DNA of 64,000 bases, from NCBI GenBank assembly GCA_947179485.1, contig OX359249.1, forward strand, positions 47,505,415 to 47,569,414. The letters are read 5' to 3'. A program made the position numbers and the translations under genes. The DNA is from Allacma fusca (lineage: Eukaryota > Arthropoda > Collembola > Symphypleona > Sminthuridae). Shown piece after piece: positions 38,900-51,311 of this stretch. Under the pieces are notes generated by a model, which saw only the letters and a program-made list of their open reading frames with translations, did not search any database and was not told the origin of the DNA. Numbering within the stretch: the stretch's first letter is position 1; each line of letters starts with the position of its first letter.

Positions 38900-39330
38900 T
38901 TTTTCTCCGATTTTAATGAAACTGTGTGAGCAGGGTAATTTAAACGTGTAGTTGATGCTCTCCCTGGTAGTGTCGTAGTCACGGAAGGTCAAAGGCCACG
39001 TTCACAACTATTCTAATTCCACTGCGGATGCCCTACAAGGATTTTCATGTAACTTGGTCTACTGTAAATTCAGTGCTCTAAAATTGAAAATCTAACCTAA
39101 CCAAAAATAGAAAAAATTCGAAGTAATTTAATAATTATATAAAAAAGGAATTCACATATTAAGCTATGATCAATGCTATAAAATTGAGAACCTAACCTAA
39201 CCAAAAGTAGGATAACTTTTAAGTGATTTATTCCCGACCTTTGACCTTCCACATCTCTAAAACTACAGGCGAGAGCACCCAAATTCTCTCAACAAATTCA
39301 CCAAATGCATATTACACAAATGCCCCGCTC
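38900..39330. mobile_element. Degenerate foldback / MITE-like element
   Basis: Inverted arms are visible. GATGCTCTCCCTGGTAGTG and GGAAGGTCAAAGG on the left match, in inverse, CTACAGGCGAGAGCACCC and CCTTTGACCTTCC on the right, with weaker pairing continuing outward. In the middle lie two direct copies of a roughly 50-bp unit (about 39073-39125 and 39171-39225), each containing CTAACCTAACCAAAA. The ends and target duplication could not be fixed. Non-coding and old. Confidence 0.55.
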
Positions 39331-42300
39331 CATACATTCCCAGGAATGCTTTAATCTTCATAATGTTTCCATGTTCATATAGTACGAGTCCTTACAAAAC
39401 AAATTTTCTTCCTTCAAAGTTTCCTTAAATCCAGCTAGCCCTGAAACTCAATACAGCGAAAAGGAAATAAGGCAAAGTCAGGAATAGTATTTTTAAAACC
39501 GTATCTCTGGCATTCATGACAGCTAAACGCATTATTACATAAATTTTGAAAACTCCGGTTTTTCTGGCATACGAGACAGTTAAGTCCCCCAATGGTGCTG
39601 CAACACATTTTTATACCCCTCTAATAGTCCATAGAAAGGACAAGGAATTAAAACATTCAATGACCCAATTTTCAAGGAAAATTTCCTTCCAGATTTATCC
39701 AAATTTGTTCAAATACTCTTGCTCAAAAAGTTTCGATACAGCGGTCCAGTAGGTGGAGCCAGTCAGGATCAGGACATTCTTTTAAGGAATAGAATTTCTA
39801 CTCGTATTGTGTAAACAAATTTCAAAATCAAAAACAATCAATTTAATTTATTGAAAATTCTATTTTGCTTTTACAATTTTAAAGAAGAGTACCCTGTATC
39901 TGTAACAAATCATTAGGCTTGTTCATGAAAAAGATAATTTGCAAGAATTCTAAAATTCGGATCGGGGAGTATTTTGAGGAGAGACGACAATAGAAAGTAT
40001 GTGTGGATGGTTGAGGGAGGGAGTGCATACATGTAATTTGGATTTGTTCGGAGCGAGTGAGAAGTAACCATTTTGTGGCTGGGAGCTGTGAGGGAAAAAG
40101 ACTGCATAGAGCTTGTACTGGGATGCTATATGCTGTGCGTTGGGAAAAAAGGGCCATCATTGAGTAAAGTATGGTTGTGTGTGTGTGTGGAGGGCGGCCT
40201 GTCCACGGGAGTACATACGTGAGAAGGCTATATATATGGATGCAGTGCTGAAACTCAATGGCCTGCAATGAATTTCCATAAATCCTTCACCTTCAGGTAC
40301 TACAGTATAGTTCTACATACCTAAGTGTACGTATGCACTTTCCAGTCAGCTCCAGCCTGGGTACTTTAACAGGGTCCTTCTCCACCAAAAACAATTATAA
40401 TTCTGTTCAAGCCGGAGGAAAAGTCGCGAGTATTTGTGGACTTCGAAAGTTTAACAGGTAATTTTATATTTAAGGGTTTTTAATGTGAGGGGAATTCCTT
40501 GGAAGCTTTAGGTTGTTGACTTGAGTCCACAAATTGTCCATCCAAGTGTAAGTATATAGTTCTCATGTGATAGTATTATGTAGTGGATATGACTGAGCAG
40601 CCCAGAGTAATTTGAAAGAGGGATACAATTTCGGTTTTTAAATATTTTTTCCAGTGGGATTTATTTTCCGGTGGGAAATTAATACGGATGAACTTCAAGT
40701 GACCCATGGTGGTTGGAGAATTAAGGTCAGGTGTGATAGGAGCCCAAAAACCGTCCCAGTGCCCGGCATCACTCTGAAATCCCCTCGAACATCCGACAGG
40801 TAAAACCCTCTGAAACTCCAGTCTCTCTCACCGATTTTTTTTTGGTCTTATCTTGTATTTGGGTTACATTCATGGAATCCTTAAATACCTGTTCAAGTGA
40901 ATCTCCCGTGCTTTCTGTTGTAGTTATTTCTCCCTGAATTTCTGCCTTGTTTTGTAAGGATACCTTTGAGTCAAGTCCTAATGACAATTTACGTAAAAGG
41001 CGTTTGTAGGAGGAAAGAAGTCTAGTCAAATCTTCCGGGAGTTTCCGTCCAGAATTAAAAGAAAAAGGTCAGGAGGTCTTGAGATTGTCGGTGGAATTTC
41101 GGACTGTGAAAAGAAAGGCTCGGAAATGTTCTGGAGCATTGGTTACGACAATGAGGGGAATGAAGTATGAGAAGGAAATGTGTGTGTTTTACAAATTACG
41201 TAGAAGTTGCTAATTGATAGTGTAGTTCAGGATCAGGAGGAGGGAGCTCTTATGATTTTTAAGAGTGGTTCCAGGTTCAGTGTTGAATCCCTGTTGGAAA
41301 AATAAATCCGAGTTTGATTAGATGCATATGTTTGATAGAGTTTCACAGTACTTCGGGGAAAACTAGATGTAAGTATAGCAATTGCTTAAATTCACGGATA
41401 TGTTTGGGACTCTTGTTGGAACGTTAGTTTTGGAAATAAGTGTTTATGTTTAATAGTGACTTATTTATAGTGCTAGCTTATCCATTGCTTCTGCACGTTC
41501 TATGCTGGTTATTTCAGCGAATTCACGCGTGCAGTCGTCAATTGTAGTGATCTGGTGGAATAATCTGCCATTTTAATGTTCAGGTTCCAAGTACCTATTG
41601 TATTTTTCTGTAATGGATCTTGATGCGTTTGTGTAATACTTCGGACGGATCGCTGGGCTGGATTGAGGGCAGATTCGGTGGTGATCTGGCTAGACTTTCG
41701 CCTATCTGATGGAACTAATTTCGATTTTTGACAAGTTATTAATTAGTCCACACTTGTTCTTTCATTTGAATTCATGTACAGACGGAATTGTAGTGTCTGT
41801 GTTATGTTTTTTGAGAAAGATAGAATTATTAGAGATACAGTGACGCTGACGCCGGCTTTACATTTAGAAATGTACAAACAAGACGTCTAAAATAATAGAA
41901 TTTTTCCACGTGCAGTTTCTATGTATAATGTTTATTCACAACTTACCTGTCGTCCAGCGTCTTGAATAATCTCGATGTTCATCTGTCGTGAAGCTGATTT
42001 AATATTTCCCGAATCTATAATTTTGTGTGGAGGATGTGCGATGTGTTTTTTGGGACTTTTTTTACCAATTTTTTAACAGAATTGCCTATAAAGCGTATGT
42101 AAATGTGTAAACTTAAATTACCATCGGGTATGATGGATTCAACCAATGATATATTTTTTGTATATTTTGAATGGGTATTTGTAGGTAAACTGTTTCGCCT
42201 CTGTATATTTATCGAAATCACACGCGAATATTTGAGCCCGAATAATTTCCTGCTCAATGAGGTTTTGCAAGATTTTTGAGCTTCTACATTAGATGAGATG

Positions 42301-43860
42301 GGAAAGTTTAACAAATAAATTGAATTTTTGTGTTTTCTTAGGTACGAATTACACAGGTTGTTGTAACTTGGGATGTGGGAGTGTACATAGTTGCTGTCGT
42401 TTATACCATCACCTGTATAACGTTCATGTCACATCCCTTTTCCTGTCTTTTAATGATGATTGTTGGTTGGGACTGTACTGTAATAATGCATGAAAACTTC
42501 TTCTGTTTAGATGTGCATGAGGTTTACAACTTGTATGATACTTTGGTGCTGCCCAAATTCTTATTCGTAATCAGATTACAATAATACGTCTGGATTTACT
42601 GTGCCAAACTCAATACCATAGCAGCCCCTGAAATTTCTACATCCTATGTATATAGTTCTCACCTTTAGTCCCCGTCCTGTGTTGCTGTACCTAGTCATTC
42701 AAATTCCATTAGCGTGTACGCACTCTACTACTTAAATTGCCTGAAAGTAAATCTAAAGTAGATTGCAAAATAATTGGGTGATTATTGAAATCCCAACGAT
42801 TATTTTCTCACACAAATGTTAATTGGAATGTTTGGATTCTTGTTTTGGCGTTTTTATTAAACTTTCAGCAGCTGATTTAGTTGCTTTGCCGATGAAAGGT
42901 TAAGCTCAAGAAGATAATAGAAACCGAAGTTTCTTGGGGCAAAGTATCCCAGTTCTGAAATAATAATGCAGCAAATGATGAGTGGAAAGTTAGTAGTGTA
43001 AGAAGCAGCAGGTAGCTCATGACCGGCTTGTGTTGTTGTGAATAACTTGTAAAGCAATGTGAACTACTTCCATCATTGCTTAATAGCACCGGAATTGAAT
43101 AAGATGCCCGGATAGGAACATATAGTGTGACGTACTGAGGAGTATTGATTACATTCATTCAACCACTTCAAGGAAAATAGTCATGCCTGGTGAAAGTATG
43201 TTCTACAGCAAACTTGTTTAATTTGATTGGATGTAGATTCCGAATCTTGCTTTCTCGTTGTACCCGTCATTAACACTAAACTTTTGAGCTGTTTCACGGC
43301 ACATAGTATCACGCTTTTGGAGGATGTTAGTAACCGTCATCGGTCAATGTTCTTTAGAAAGTAGACATGTTATTGTTGATAATTGTATGGACACACATGC
43401 TACATCATTATTCCGAATTATTCTGGGAGGGGGGTGCTAGGTCTCTATATTTCATGTAATTAATATGGATACCATTAATCATCTTCCCGATGTATAGATT
43501 GATTTTTGATAGTGACTGTAGCTTTTACATCATTTAATATTTTTTAATATGTTTAACTCGGAGATTCCTTAATCGTAGCGTAAGATCCTCAGAGATATAA
43601 TTTGATCGTTGAGATTGATTGCAATGGGTGTAGGTGTAAAGTATAGTCAAGAGATAGTCAGTTTTCTAGAGGAGGAGAAAGAGTTGCTAATATTAACGGT
43701 GAAAGGGTCGTGATAAATTTGCATGTGGATTGGTGTATTCTTTTAGTTGACTTCTTTAAGAGTCTGGTAGAAAGGAGTAGAATTGACAAAAAGGCCCGAG
43801 TAGAATTGCGTATACAGAGGGGCAAGAGGAAATAAAATTATTGATCGTTCTATGCTTTAA
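39331..43860. other. Intergenic sequence without recognised genes
   Basis: No conserved exon recognised on either strand. A GT-rich stretch is present near 40178-40190. A minus-strand open frame at 40769-41029 is somewhat protein-like but has no recognised relatives (see findings). Confidence 0.4.
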
Positions 43861-43869
43861 AGCTCAAAG

Positions 43870-44047
43870 CTGGTGCCAACAGAGACTGCTCTCGGATCCT
43901 CTGGAACTTCTAGCTTGTGGACCCAGTCTCTGTCATCTTACCGAGTACAACGAGAAGCAACCCCACAGGTGGGGCATCGGGGCTGCTACCCCCCAATTAT
44001 CGAACTATTTCCCGTTTTAAGGGCCGGGAACATCGAACGCTTACCAG
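43870..44047. other. GC-rich, hairpin-forming block (possible structured RNA or short exon)
   Basis: This stretch of about 180 bp is far more GC-rich than its surroundings. It holds three potential hairpins in a row: ACAGAGACTG (43879-43888) with CAGTCTCTGT (43924-43933); AGCAACCCC (43956-43964) with GGGGCTGCT (43979-43987); and TTCCCG (44009-44014) with CGGGAA (44025-44030). One + strand frame is also free of stops for 59 codons and ends at a GTTAGC donor-like site, so an exon is an alternative. I could not match it to U snRNAs, RNase P, SRP, 7SK or a tRNA from memory. A loose likeness to an RNase MRP conserved box on the minus strand is too weak to use. Confidence 0.35.
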
Positions 44048-44844
44048 GTTAGCTGTACAATTCAGAAATTAACTTTCCTATAATAATATAATAGACTGAT
44101 GGAAGATGATGATAGAAGACGAAAGTGAAATAATTCTTGGAAGGATTCAAATAGTTTTAACTAATCTTATCGATGATAGGCGTTTCATGTATACGCGTTT
44201 TTTTCAGTCATAATTTAGCTGGCACTAATGCATGTTGTTAGTTTTTGATTGATCCAAAATTAAAATAGCTTTAATGTCAGTGATAAAAATTTTCACTTTG
44301 CTATTAATAATAATTTTATTACGTGAATGTAAATGGTCGTTGATATTGTATATAAACGGCAGTTTTATTTATTAAGCTTAATGGTATTTAGAAATTTGAA
44401 TGTTCTGGAGAAACCAAACATATTGAAATAATTGGAGTGCGTGGATAATGCTTGGAATATTTGCCAAGCTTTCGATCTCAAAAAGGGTTATTCTTCAGAA
44501 CTTAATAATGGCTAACTATGCTATGAAGCAAAATTGCTTTCTACAAAAGGTTAGCTTCCTGCTGCCGCTTGTGGAAGCTTGAAAAAAATGCTATATTCTG
44601 TTCTAGATTGTATTCGGTATCAATTTTTAATTGTCATTTTAGAGCTGTGGAGTAGGGGGCTACCCAACTAGTGGGAGCATTCCAGCGGCAGTCCATTTAC
44701 TATACTTAAGGAGGAGCAGCTTCCAGCTGAGGAAAATTCAAATCCGTGTCCACCGCTACACGGCGCGCATTCACCAGCGCCTTCAGGTACTTCCACATCA
44801 GTAGGTTTCAACTCTCACGGTCCATTCCAACTGTAACTTACATT

Positions 44845-46981
44845 ATGGACGGTTGTGAAGCTGTTGACAGAGAACTGGACAAAGTTTTAACGAAGTTCGG
44901 AGGTATTGATGCACATGTAGAAAGAACGACCACTAATTTAATTCACTCCTTGTCGAGGTTGCAAGAACAGTTTGAAACGGGTACGTGACCTTTACTTGAC
45001 ATTTAAATTAGCAAGGAATACAGTAAATTAAAATATCGACACAGTTTGAATCAGTTACATGCAATGTTTAAACTATATAGGAAATATGGAATTATCAAGT
45101 TTTTCGGGAAGTCGAAATATGTTGAGTCTCTTTAAACTCAATAAATTGCTTGTAATTTCTTGCAGATGCTGGAGACTTCGAACTTACTACAACTCAGGCT
45201 TCTATTGTGTGCGATGCAGTCAATCAAGCACGAGAAGCCGTTGGTCGGATAGCAACTGAGCATCGGGACCTTCATAGTACGGTGTCAAAAGTCGGAAAAG
45301 CCATTGACCGGGTAAGTTTATTTTTGTCTGTCTCGGTCTTATGATAGAACTGTTGGTATTGTATTGTAAGTTGTTGTTTCGATATCAAAGTTTTAGTGTG
45401 ATACATACATTGATATTCGGATGTGATTAAAATGATGTTTTTAATATTATTTAATTATTTTATTGCGTTTTGTATGTAGAAGAATTGGCGGGGTTTGTAA
45501 AAATAGATGAATCTTATTTAAGTTGTGTGTTTCCAGAACTTAAACCCGGACTTTGGAACCATTACTAGAGATGGCATTTTTTCTGGAGAGAGGGCTAAAA
45601 TTCTGACCCAAGTAGTTTGTCAGCATTTGTATAGACAAGGCATGCTGGATATTGGAGATGCTTTATGCCAAGTAAGTAAAGCTGTAGGGATGTATATTCT
45701 TGAGTAGATTTTACATTTTAGTAAATTGTGGATGGATTATTTTATTTATGAGACTATAAAGTTAGATCATCGGATATCGGATTCATGTTGTGTATTCTAA
45801 TTAATGATGCAGGAATCTGACCAGGAGCTGGATTCTCAGCACAAAGAACCGTTTATCGAATTACATCGTATATTAGACGCCTTAAAGAGACATGATCTGG
45901 AACCAGCTCTACTATGGGCTACAGAAAATTGTGAAGCACTTGCAGCTCAAGGTTCAACTTTAGAATTTAAACTGCACCGACTTGCATTTTTAAATTTGAT
46001 TAAGAAAGGGCCAAAACATCAGTCCGAGTCAATTCGTTACGCACGGGATAACTTCTGCAGATTCGTAAAACGACACGAGAAAGGCAAGTGTTTTTAATTC
46101 GTGTAATAATTGAATCCCTAGAATAATTCTTCTTCTGGGTTATGCGAATAAACGGGGTTAGGGCCACGCATTTGTGCAAAATTGTGTATTCTTATTAAGC
46201 CGCTAAATAACGAATAAAATTATTGTAGAAGTGCAAGTGTTGATGGGGTCACTACTGTTCGTACCTGGAAATGTAGAAGCTTCACCATACGGTCATTTGT
46301 TTGACAATACGCTCTGGGATGATATACAGGAGACATTTACAAGAGATGCATGTGCCAGACTTGGCTTGTCAGTTGACTCTCCACTAGCAGTGTGGTAAGT
46401 TTGCAGTATTTTCACTTTGTGGTGTGTACTGTTTGGAAGACTTATTTATTTATTTTTTTACAGTTTTGCTGCTGGTTGTATCGCTCTTCCTGCTTTGTTA
46501 AATATCTGTCAAGCTATGCAAGCTCGCCAGGTTAGCAGTATCTGGAACGGGAAAGATGAACTTCCGGTAAGTTATTTTGTTATTATTCACAAATAATGTT
46601 ACAAATTTATTAGTTGGTAAGGGAAAATTTAAACACTTTAGTGTATTCGATTACGCCTTTAGATCGAAATCGACTTGGGTAAAGAATTCCACTATCATTC
46701 TGTGTTCGCCTGCCCAATTTTGAGGCAACAAGCGTCGGAATCAAATCCTCCCATGCGACTTACTTGTGGACATGTCATTTCACGAGACGCTTTGCATAAG
46801 TTAGCATCAGGAAATAAGTAAGTCTGAAGCATGCTTCTTTCTTCTACAATAAAATCATCTACATTTTAGCCGCACCGACCTGCTCTTATGATTTATTTTT
46901 CCTTGATTTTTTTTCAGATTAAAGTGTCCTTATTGTCCTGGTGAGCAGAACCCAAATGATGCCAGACAAATCGTTTTCTAA
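44845..46981 (+). CDS. RMND5A: GID/CTLH E3 ubiquitin-ligase subunit RMND5A (Rmd5/Gid2 homologue), complete
   Basis: Eight exons: 44845-44980, 45166-45311, 45537-45671, 45813-46083, 46229-46394, 46464-46566, 46663-46817, 46918-46981. Together they encode 391 aa, the same length as human RMND5A. The protein starts [15 protein letters not shown] (human MDQCVTVERELEKVL). It has a LisH segment at about 116-140 ([16 protein letters not shown]), a CTLH region at about 148-205, the QVLMGSL block, and a degenerate RING at the C-terminus with C336, C354, H356, C374 and C377 ([29 protein letters not shown]). In yeast and animals this subunit pairs with MAEA/Gid9 to form the catalytic RING dimer of the GID/CTLH complex, acting in cytoplasm and nucleus. 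Phases agree at every junction. Intron 4 starts with GC (AG|GCAAGT), a known minor donor class; the other introns are GT-AG. The start codon was chosen by agreement with the family N-terminus. Confidence 0.96.
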
Positions 46982-47243
46982 AATCGTTTTGTAATTAAAA
47001 CAGTCGTCATCGTCACTAACGTCATTTATACTGTATCTACTTTAAAAATCTGTTTTGGTTAATGAATGTGTGTAACTAAACAGTTAATGCTCCCTAATTT
47101 TTTGGAAGCTTTTTGGTACGAAAAAAAATACTGTGGTTGCCTTTAGTTGTATCTCTAACTCTGTGTTTAATCTTCGCATAGTTGTTTTCAACGTTATACC
47201 TTGGAATACCGTGTACCAGACACGTTTTCAGTTACGAATTGTT

Positions 47244-47249
47244 AATAAA
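47244..47249 (+). terminator. Candidate polyadenylation signal (RMND5A)
   Basis: Canonical AATAAA about 260 bases after the RMND5A stop codon; no earlier canonical signal was seen in the 3' flank. Confidence 0.6.
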
Positions 47250-50200
47250 GGATCAATTTATTTCAAATAATCTTTAAAAGAGTTAAAATTGTTTATTTTC
47301 CTGTGGATCGCCTTCCCTCATCTTTGAATAAAAGCCTTAAAACTTGCATCTTCATTATCATCTGTACGGGGTCCTGCCTAATAATCCAGATTCCCGACGT
47401 TATTCGGTCTAACTTCATTCAGGCTTAAGCCTGATATCGAAAAAGCTTCATTTCAAAAGGTGTGCAATTTGCGATATTCAATGTACTCCAGAGAGGTAGT
47501 AAAGATGCTCGCATGAGCAGAATTACTCGTATAGGACCCATGCTCTCAGTGTGATTGTGTCTGACAGTAGCGTTTATATATCTAATAAGTAGTGCTATTG
47601 CTATGGAACAAGTTCCTGTTATATCAACAAAATAGATTAGTGTACACATTTCCGGGTGTAATTGCTTATAAATTGACACATTTTAAATACTGAGGTCTAA
47701 TAATGGATACAATTAATATTCTACACAGAAGAATAGTTTCAAATTAAGGACTTGAATATAAGGACTTGCAATCAAAATAAGCTTATATCGTCGGTGAAGA
47801 GGCAAAATGACGTAAAGAAAATATACGTAGTCCAAGCGGTGAAATTGTAGGGGAGCCTTGTGATTGTAATTTATTGTAAGCCTGTTTACATATTTCATTG
47901 TGGCTTGTGACCTAGTTTTCCGAAACCAAAGAGTCCTTTACTCTCACATTGTCATTAAAACCTAAAAAGATGTAATTAAAAATTAAAGAGGTCAAAATTT
48001 CGTTAATTTCTAGTTTCTTGAGAGAAACATTTCTAAAGCTACCTCACTGGGGCATTATGAAGATTATTTGTTCCTTTTGTCTTGCTGATAATAATTGTAA
48101 ATAAATATTAGTTATACTAGCAATCAAACCATCCACCGGGGCGGATGAGACATCTGGCAGTAATGAATTTTAATAATAATTTGAATACAACAATAATGTT
48201 TTCAATATCGGATCAGCTGTTTTCTAAACTACGTTAGGATGCCTGAAAGTCGGTTGGCAAAAAATAAATTTCAGAATTGCTTTTAAATTAATTTGACGTT
48301 GCGGGGCATAAATGTTTTTTCAATATATTCATGACAGCGACACTTTCTCTCTAAAATCAAGCACCAGTGACGAATTATTTGTATAATCTATATTTTATAT
48401 TTATAATATAATTAATTATCACTATGGTTAAATGAACCGGTCAAATACATGCATGTAAGTTCAGGCTAATTTTTGGGGATTTTGTTCACATGGATGTGAA
48501 AAATTCAAACATGGCTTACAAAAATTGATTGTTTGCAAAAATATGTAAACATACTTAGGTTCTTGATTATTTCGTCATTCGATTTTTGACCACGAAAGGG
48601 ACAAATTGTTTTAGTCGTCCAGAACGCTATCTATGCATGACAACGACAACATTTTAATTAAATGAATGTCTGACATGTGTTGATGGATGAAAAAATGAAT
48701 CGCTATGCTCAACATGCCATGTACATAGTACTTGATGACTGCCATCATCAAGACGTCCTTTTTCAAATTAGTATATGGGATATAAACATGACTCTAAGAA
48801 AACTGGGACCGTCATTGCAACATTGCAGTCATTCTGGGTTAACTTGGTTACCAATAAATTTTGTCATTTCAGCACTAATTCACTTAAATTTTGCTTCACG
48901 TTTAATCGTATTAAAACCAGGACGTTACTGGATTATTTTCAATAAAATGATCAGGCATCTTTTGACTGCCGCCGTGAATGGCGAAATACTACCGCTAGTT
49001 GTCTTTGTTTAGGGAATGAACCTTATGCTATTAAATTTAAAGGCAACTCTCTTGCAATGTCTCAACTTTATAAAATGAATATATGTGATCTTTTGAAAGG
49101 TAGAAGGGATCTTTAAGGTCAGAGGTTTAAAGTCTAAGTGAAACACAAGTCTCTAAGTTTTCTTATTGGAGTAATTAGACCTGAAGGGTTTTTAGATATC
49201 TGCAATGACCAATAATAACATTTTGGAACAGTTGGCAGGTTTGGTAACTACCATTTCAAAAGAATAACAGAAAAGTTGAAGATCTTCTCAACAATCGACC
49301 GTCAATCCATCTCTGCTTGAGCCGGGTATAATGAATAAGTCGCGAATCGGGCAAGCAAATTGTTTATCCGTCGTTAGTTTCAACTTGGGAGTGGTGAGCG
49401 CAACACTCGAACTCTCACTGACGAGCGCAGACAAAAATATTAAATGTATTTTAGTATTTTGTGAGGTTTAATGAAGTTAAAGTGGTATAAGATATTTTGG
49501 CAGCTCATCAGAAATTAGCACAACCTATTCCCGAAAAGTTTTTCTTTGTCCATAATTTCCCTACTATTATATGAATTAGCTAATGTATGAAAAATTCAAC
49601 ATGAATCCAGAAGTACTGAAGATAGAATCAAGTGCAATACCTCGTTCGAACCGTCGTGTTGACCCAGAATCTAATTTTGATTTCAATTTTCCGGTTTTCA
49701 AAATTTTAATAACTAACCCAATAACTTTTGAATGAGATGCTGTAATTCGATTACTTATACCTCATTTAAAATCTGTTTTTATGCTATACAAGCTAAAATA
49801 CAAATTTTTTACCCAAAATCTCAACAATTCTTTTAGTCTACAAAACCAATCTTCTGAGACTTGGTCACAGATGACAGGAATCATCTGGATAAACTTTCTT
49901 CCGATAACGTTATTGAATAAATTTAAAAAAATCAAATTCATCTTCATTAGTCTTCAAAATTTTGAAGAAGCATATTTTGGGAGCGTTTATAAAATATGAA
50001 AAACCGCAATATATTTTGATCTGGACGTCACATCTTGGTTAGAGAAATCTCATTAAAAAGGTGTTTAATTGTTAATTAAAGAGATTAATTTTGGACCGAA
50101 ATTTCGAAATCCTTGTCGAAATTTTGACGGGATATTCAAATTCATCAATTTTTAACAAAATTTCACCTTTTTTGCCGATAAGAAATCATCTGAGAGTTGG

Positions 50201-50448
50201 CAACCCGGCTACGTATGTCTGTAGGCTTGGAATGAATTACATCGTCACATTAATTCGCTAGCTCCGCTTGCACGTGAAATGTGAATTGAAAGATTGAATT
50301 AATGCATTAAATAAACTATTTGAATTGTACATGACATTGTATTAATTCGTATACATGAACGTTTTAATTACAACTCTGCATACATACCCAATGCTCTAGA
50401 CTGATCCCCGGGTAACGGTAGCTGTGATGATTACAAGGCCGGTAAATC
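47250..50448. other. Intergenic AT-rich sequence
   Basis: No gene recognised on either strand. A + strand open frame at 48677-49012 has no protein-like features. A locally GC-richer patch near 49316-49440 shows no convincing RNA fold. Confidence 0.4.
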
Positions 50449-50912
50449 ATTACCGAATTTTTGAACTAACAAATTTTAAGAATTGAGGAAATTAAATAGA
50501 AACAGCTAAATGGGACAAATTAATGTTTACTTAATTTTAATGCCACTACAAGCGGTGTTAAAAACGTCGGAAATTGGTACATTCGATTGGCACTTTGCAT
50601 GTTAAAGTTAAAATACCGTTGGATTTCCCAATGTGGCCATAATCATTTCCCCCCTCTCTTTATTCCGTATAGAGAGTTCATCTCAAAAATTGTAGTCTTA
50701 GTATAAGAAAGATGAAGTGAGCTTTTACTAAAGAAAGTTGTAATTGTTTTGAGATGGACTCTGCATATTTCATTTAAATAAATTCCAACGAAATTTGTTA
50801 CATTTCTCTTCCGGTCATGTCTACTATTCTCAACGTACAAGTAAATCGTTCCCCGAAAGGCCATTACATTTTCTATAGATGATTTTCTGACACAAATTTT
50901 GTGTAAGCATAA
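50449..50912 (+). repeat. 464-bp direct repeat, left copy, flanking the hAT composite element
   Basis: It matches 59002-59465 base for base as far as I can compare by eye, at a constant offset of 8553, so there are no indels. It runs from ATTACCGAATTTTTG to GTGTAAGCATAA. It contains an imperfect inverted pair (AGAGTTCATCTCAAAA near 50676 and TTTTGAGATGGACTCT near 50749) that could form a hairpin with a loop of about 60 nt. Its only open frame (minus strand) is not recognised. Lack of reverse transcriptase, capsid genes or TG...CA ends argues against LTRs. Confidence 0.9.
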
Positions 50913-51152
50913 TGACTTCGGCAAAACTTTAATGGGCAGGAGAATGTTTTTGCTTTTCAAATTATTTGGTTAAAAAAACTTTTTTAAATTGAAATATATT
51001 ACAGCTGAAAATCAGTTTAATTGCAAAAAATATTTTTAAAGACAAAAGTTTGAATGAAAAATGTCAGGCAAAGTTGAGCTTCTGGTCTAGTTGATGTTTG
51101 GACTTGAGCTATAATTATCTATATAATTATGCACAGAAACATGACTGCACAC

Positions 51153-51161
51153 CAGGGGTGC
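51153..51161 (+). repeat. Internal hAT-type terminus (left)
   Basis: CAGGGGTGC, a sequence typical of hAT ends, lies inside the left arm. Its mirror is at 58738-58746. The flanking bases (CTGCACAC on the left, GTGTGCAG on the right) are inverted rather than direct copies, so they are not a normal target duplication. Confidence 0.6.
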
Positions 51162-51311
51162 ATTTACCCGGGCCCTGGCCAGAGTATAAACTGTTATTAA
51201 CTAAAATTATTTGAGTACTTTTAAATCTACAATTTAAGGTGTGCAAATATGAAATGTGTAAAAACATTATTGGCAACAGTTATTTATTACAAATATTACA
51301 TTTTATTATTA

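Noticed and set aside
43860-44050. Identification as a known snRNA, RNase P/MRP or SRP RNA
   Set aside because: Only isolated short similarities from memory; key conserved boxes are missing or not in order, so no family was assigned.
48677-49012. 111-codon + strand frame
   Set aside because: No recognised domain, no splice context; likely chance in AT-rich DNA.
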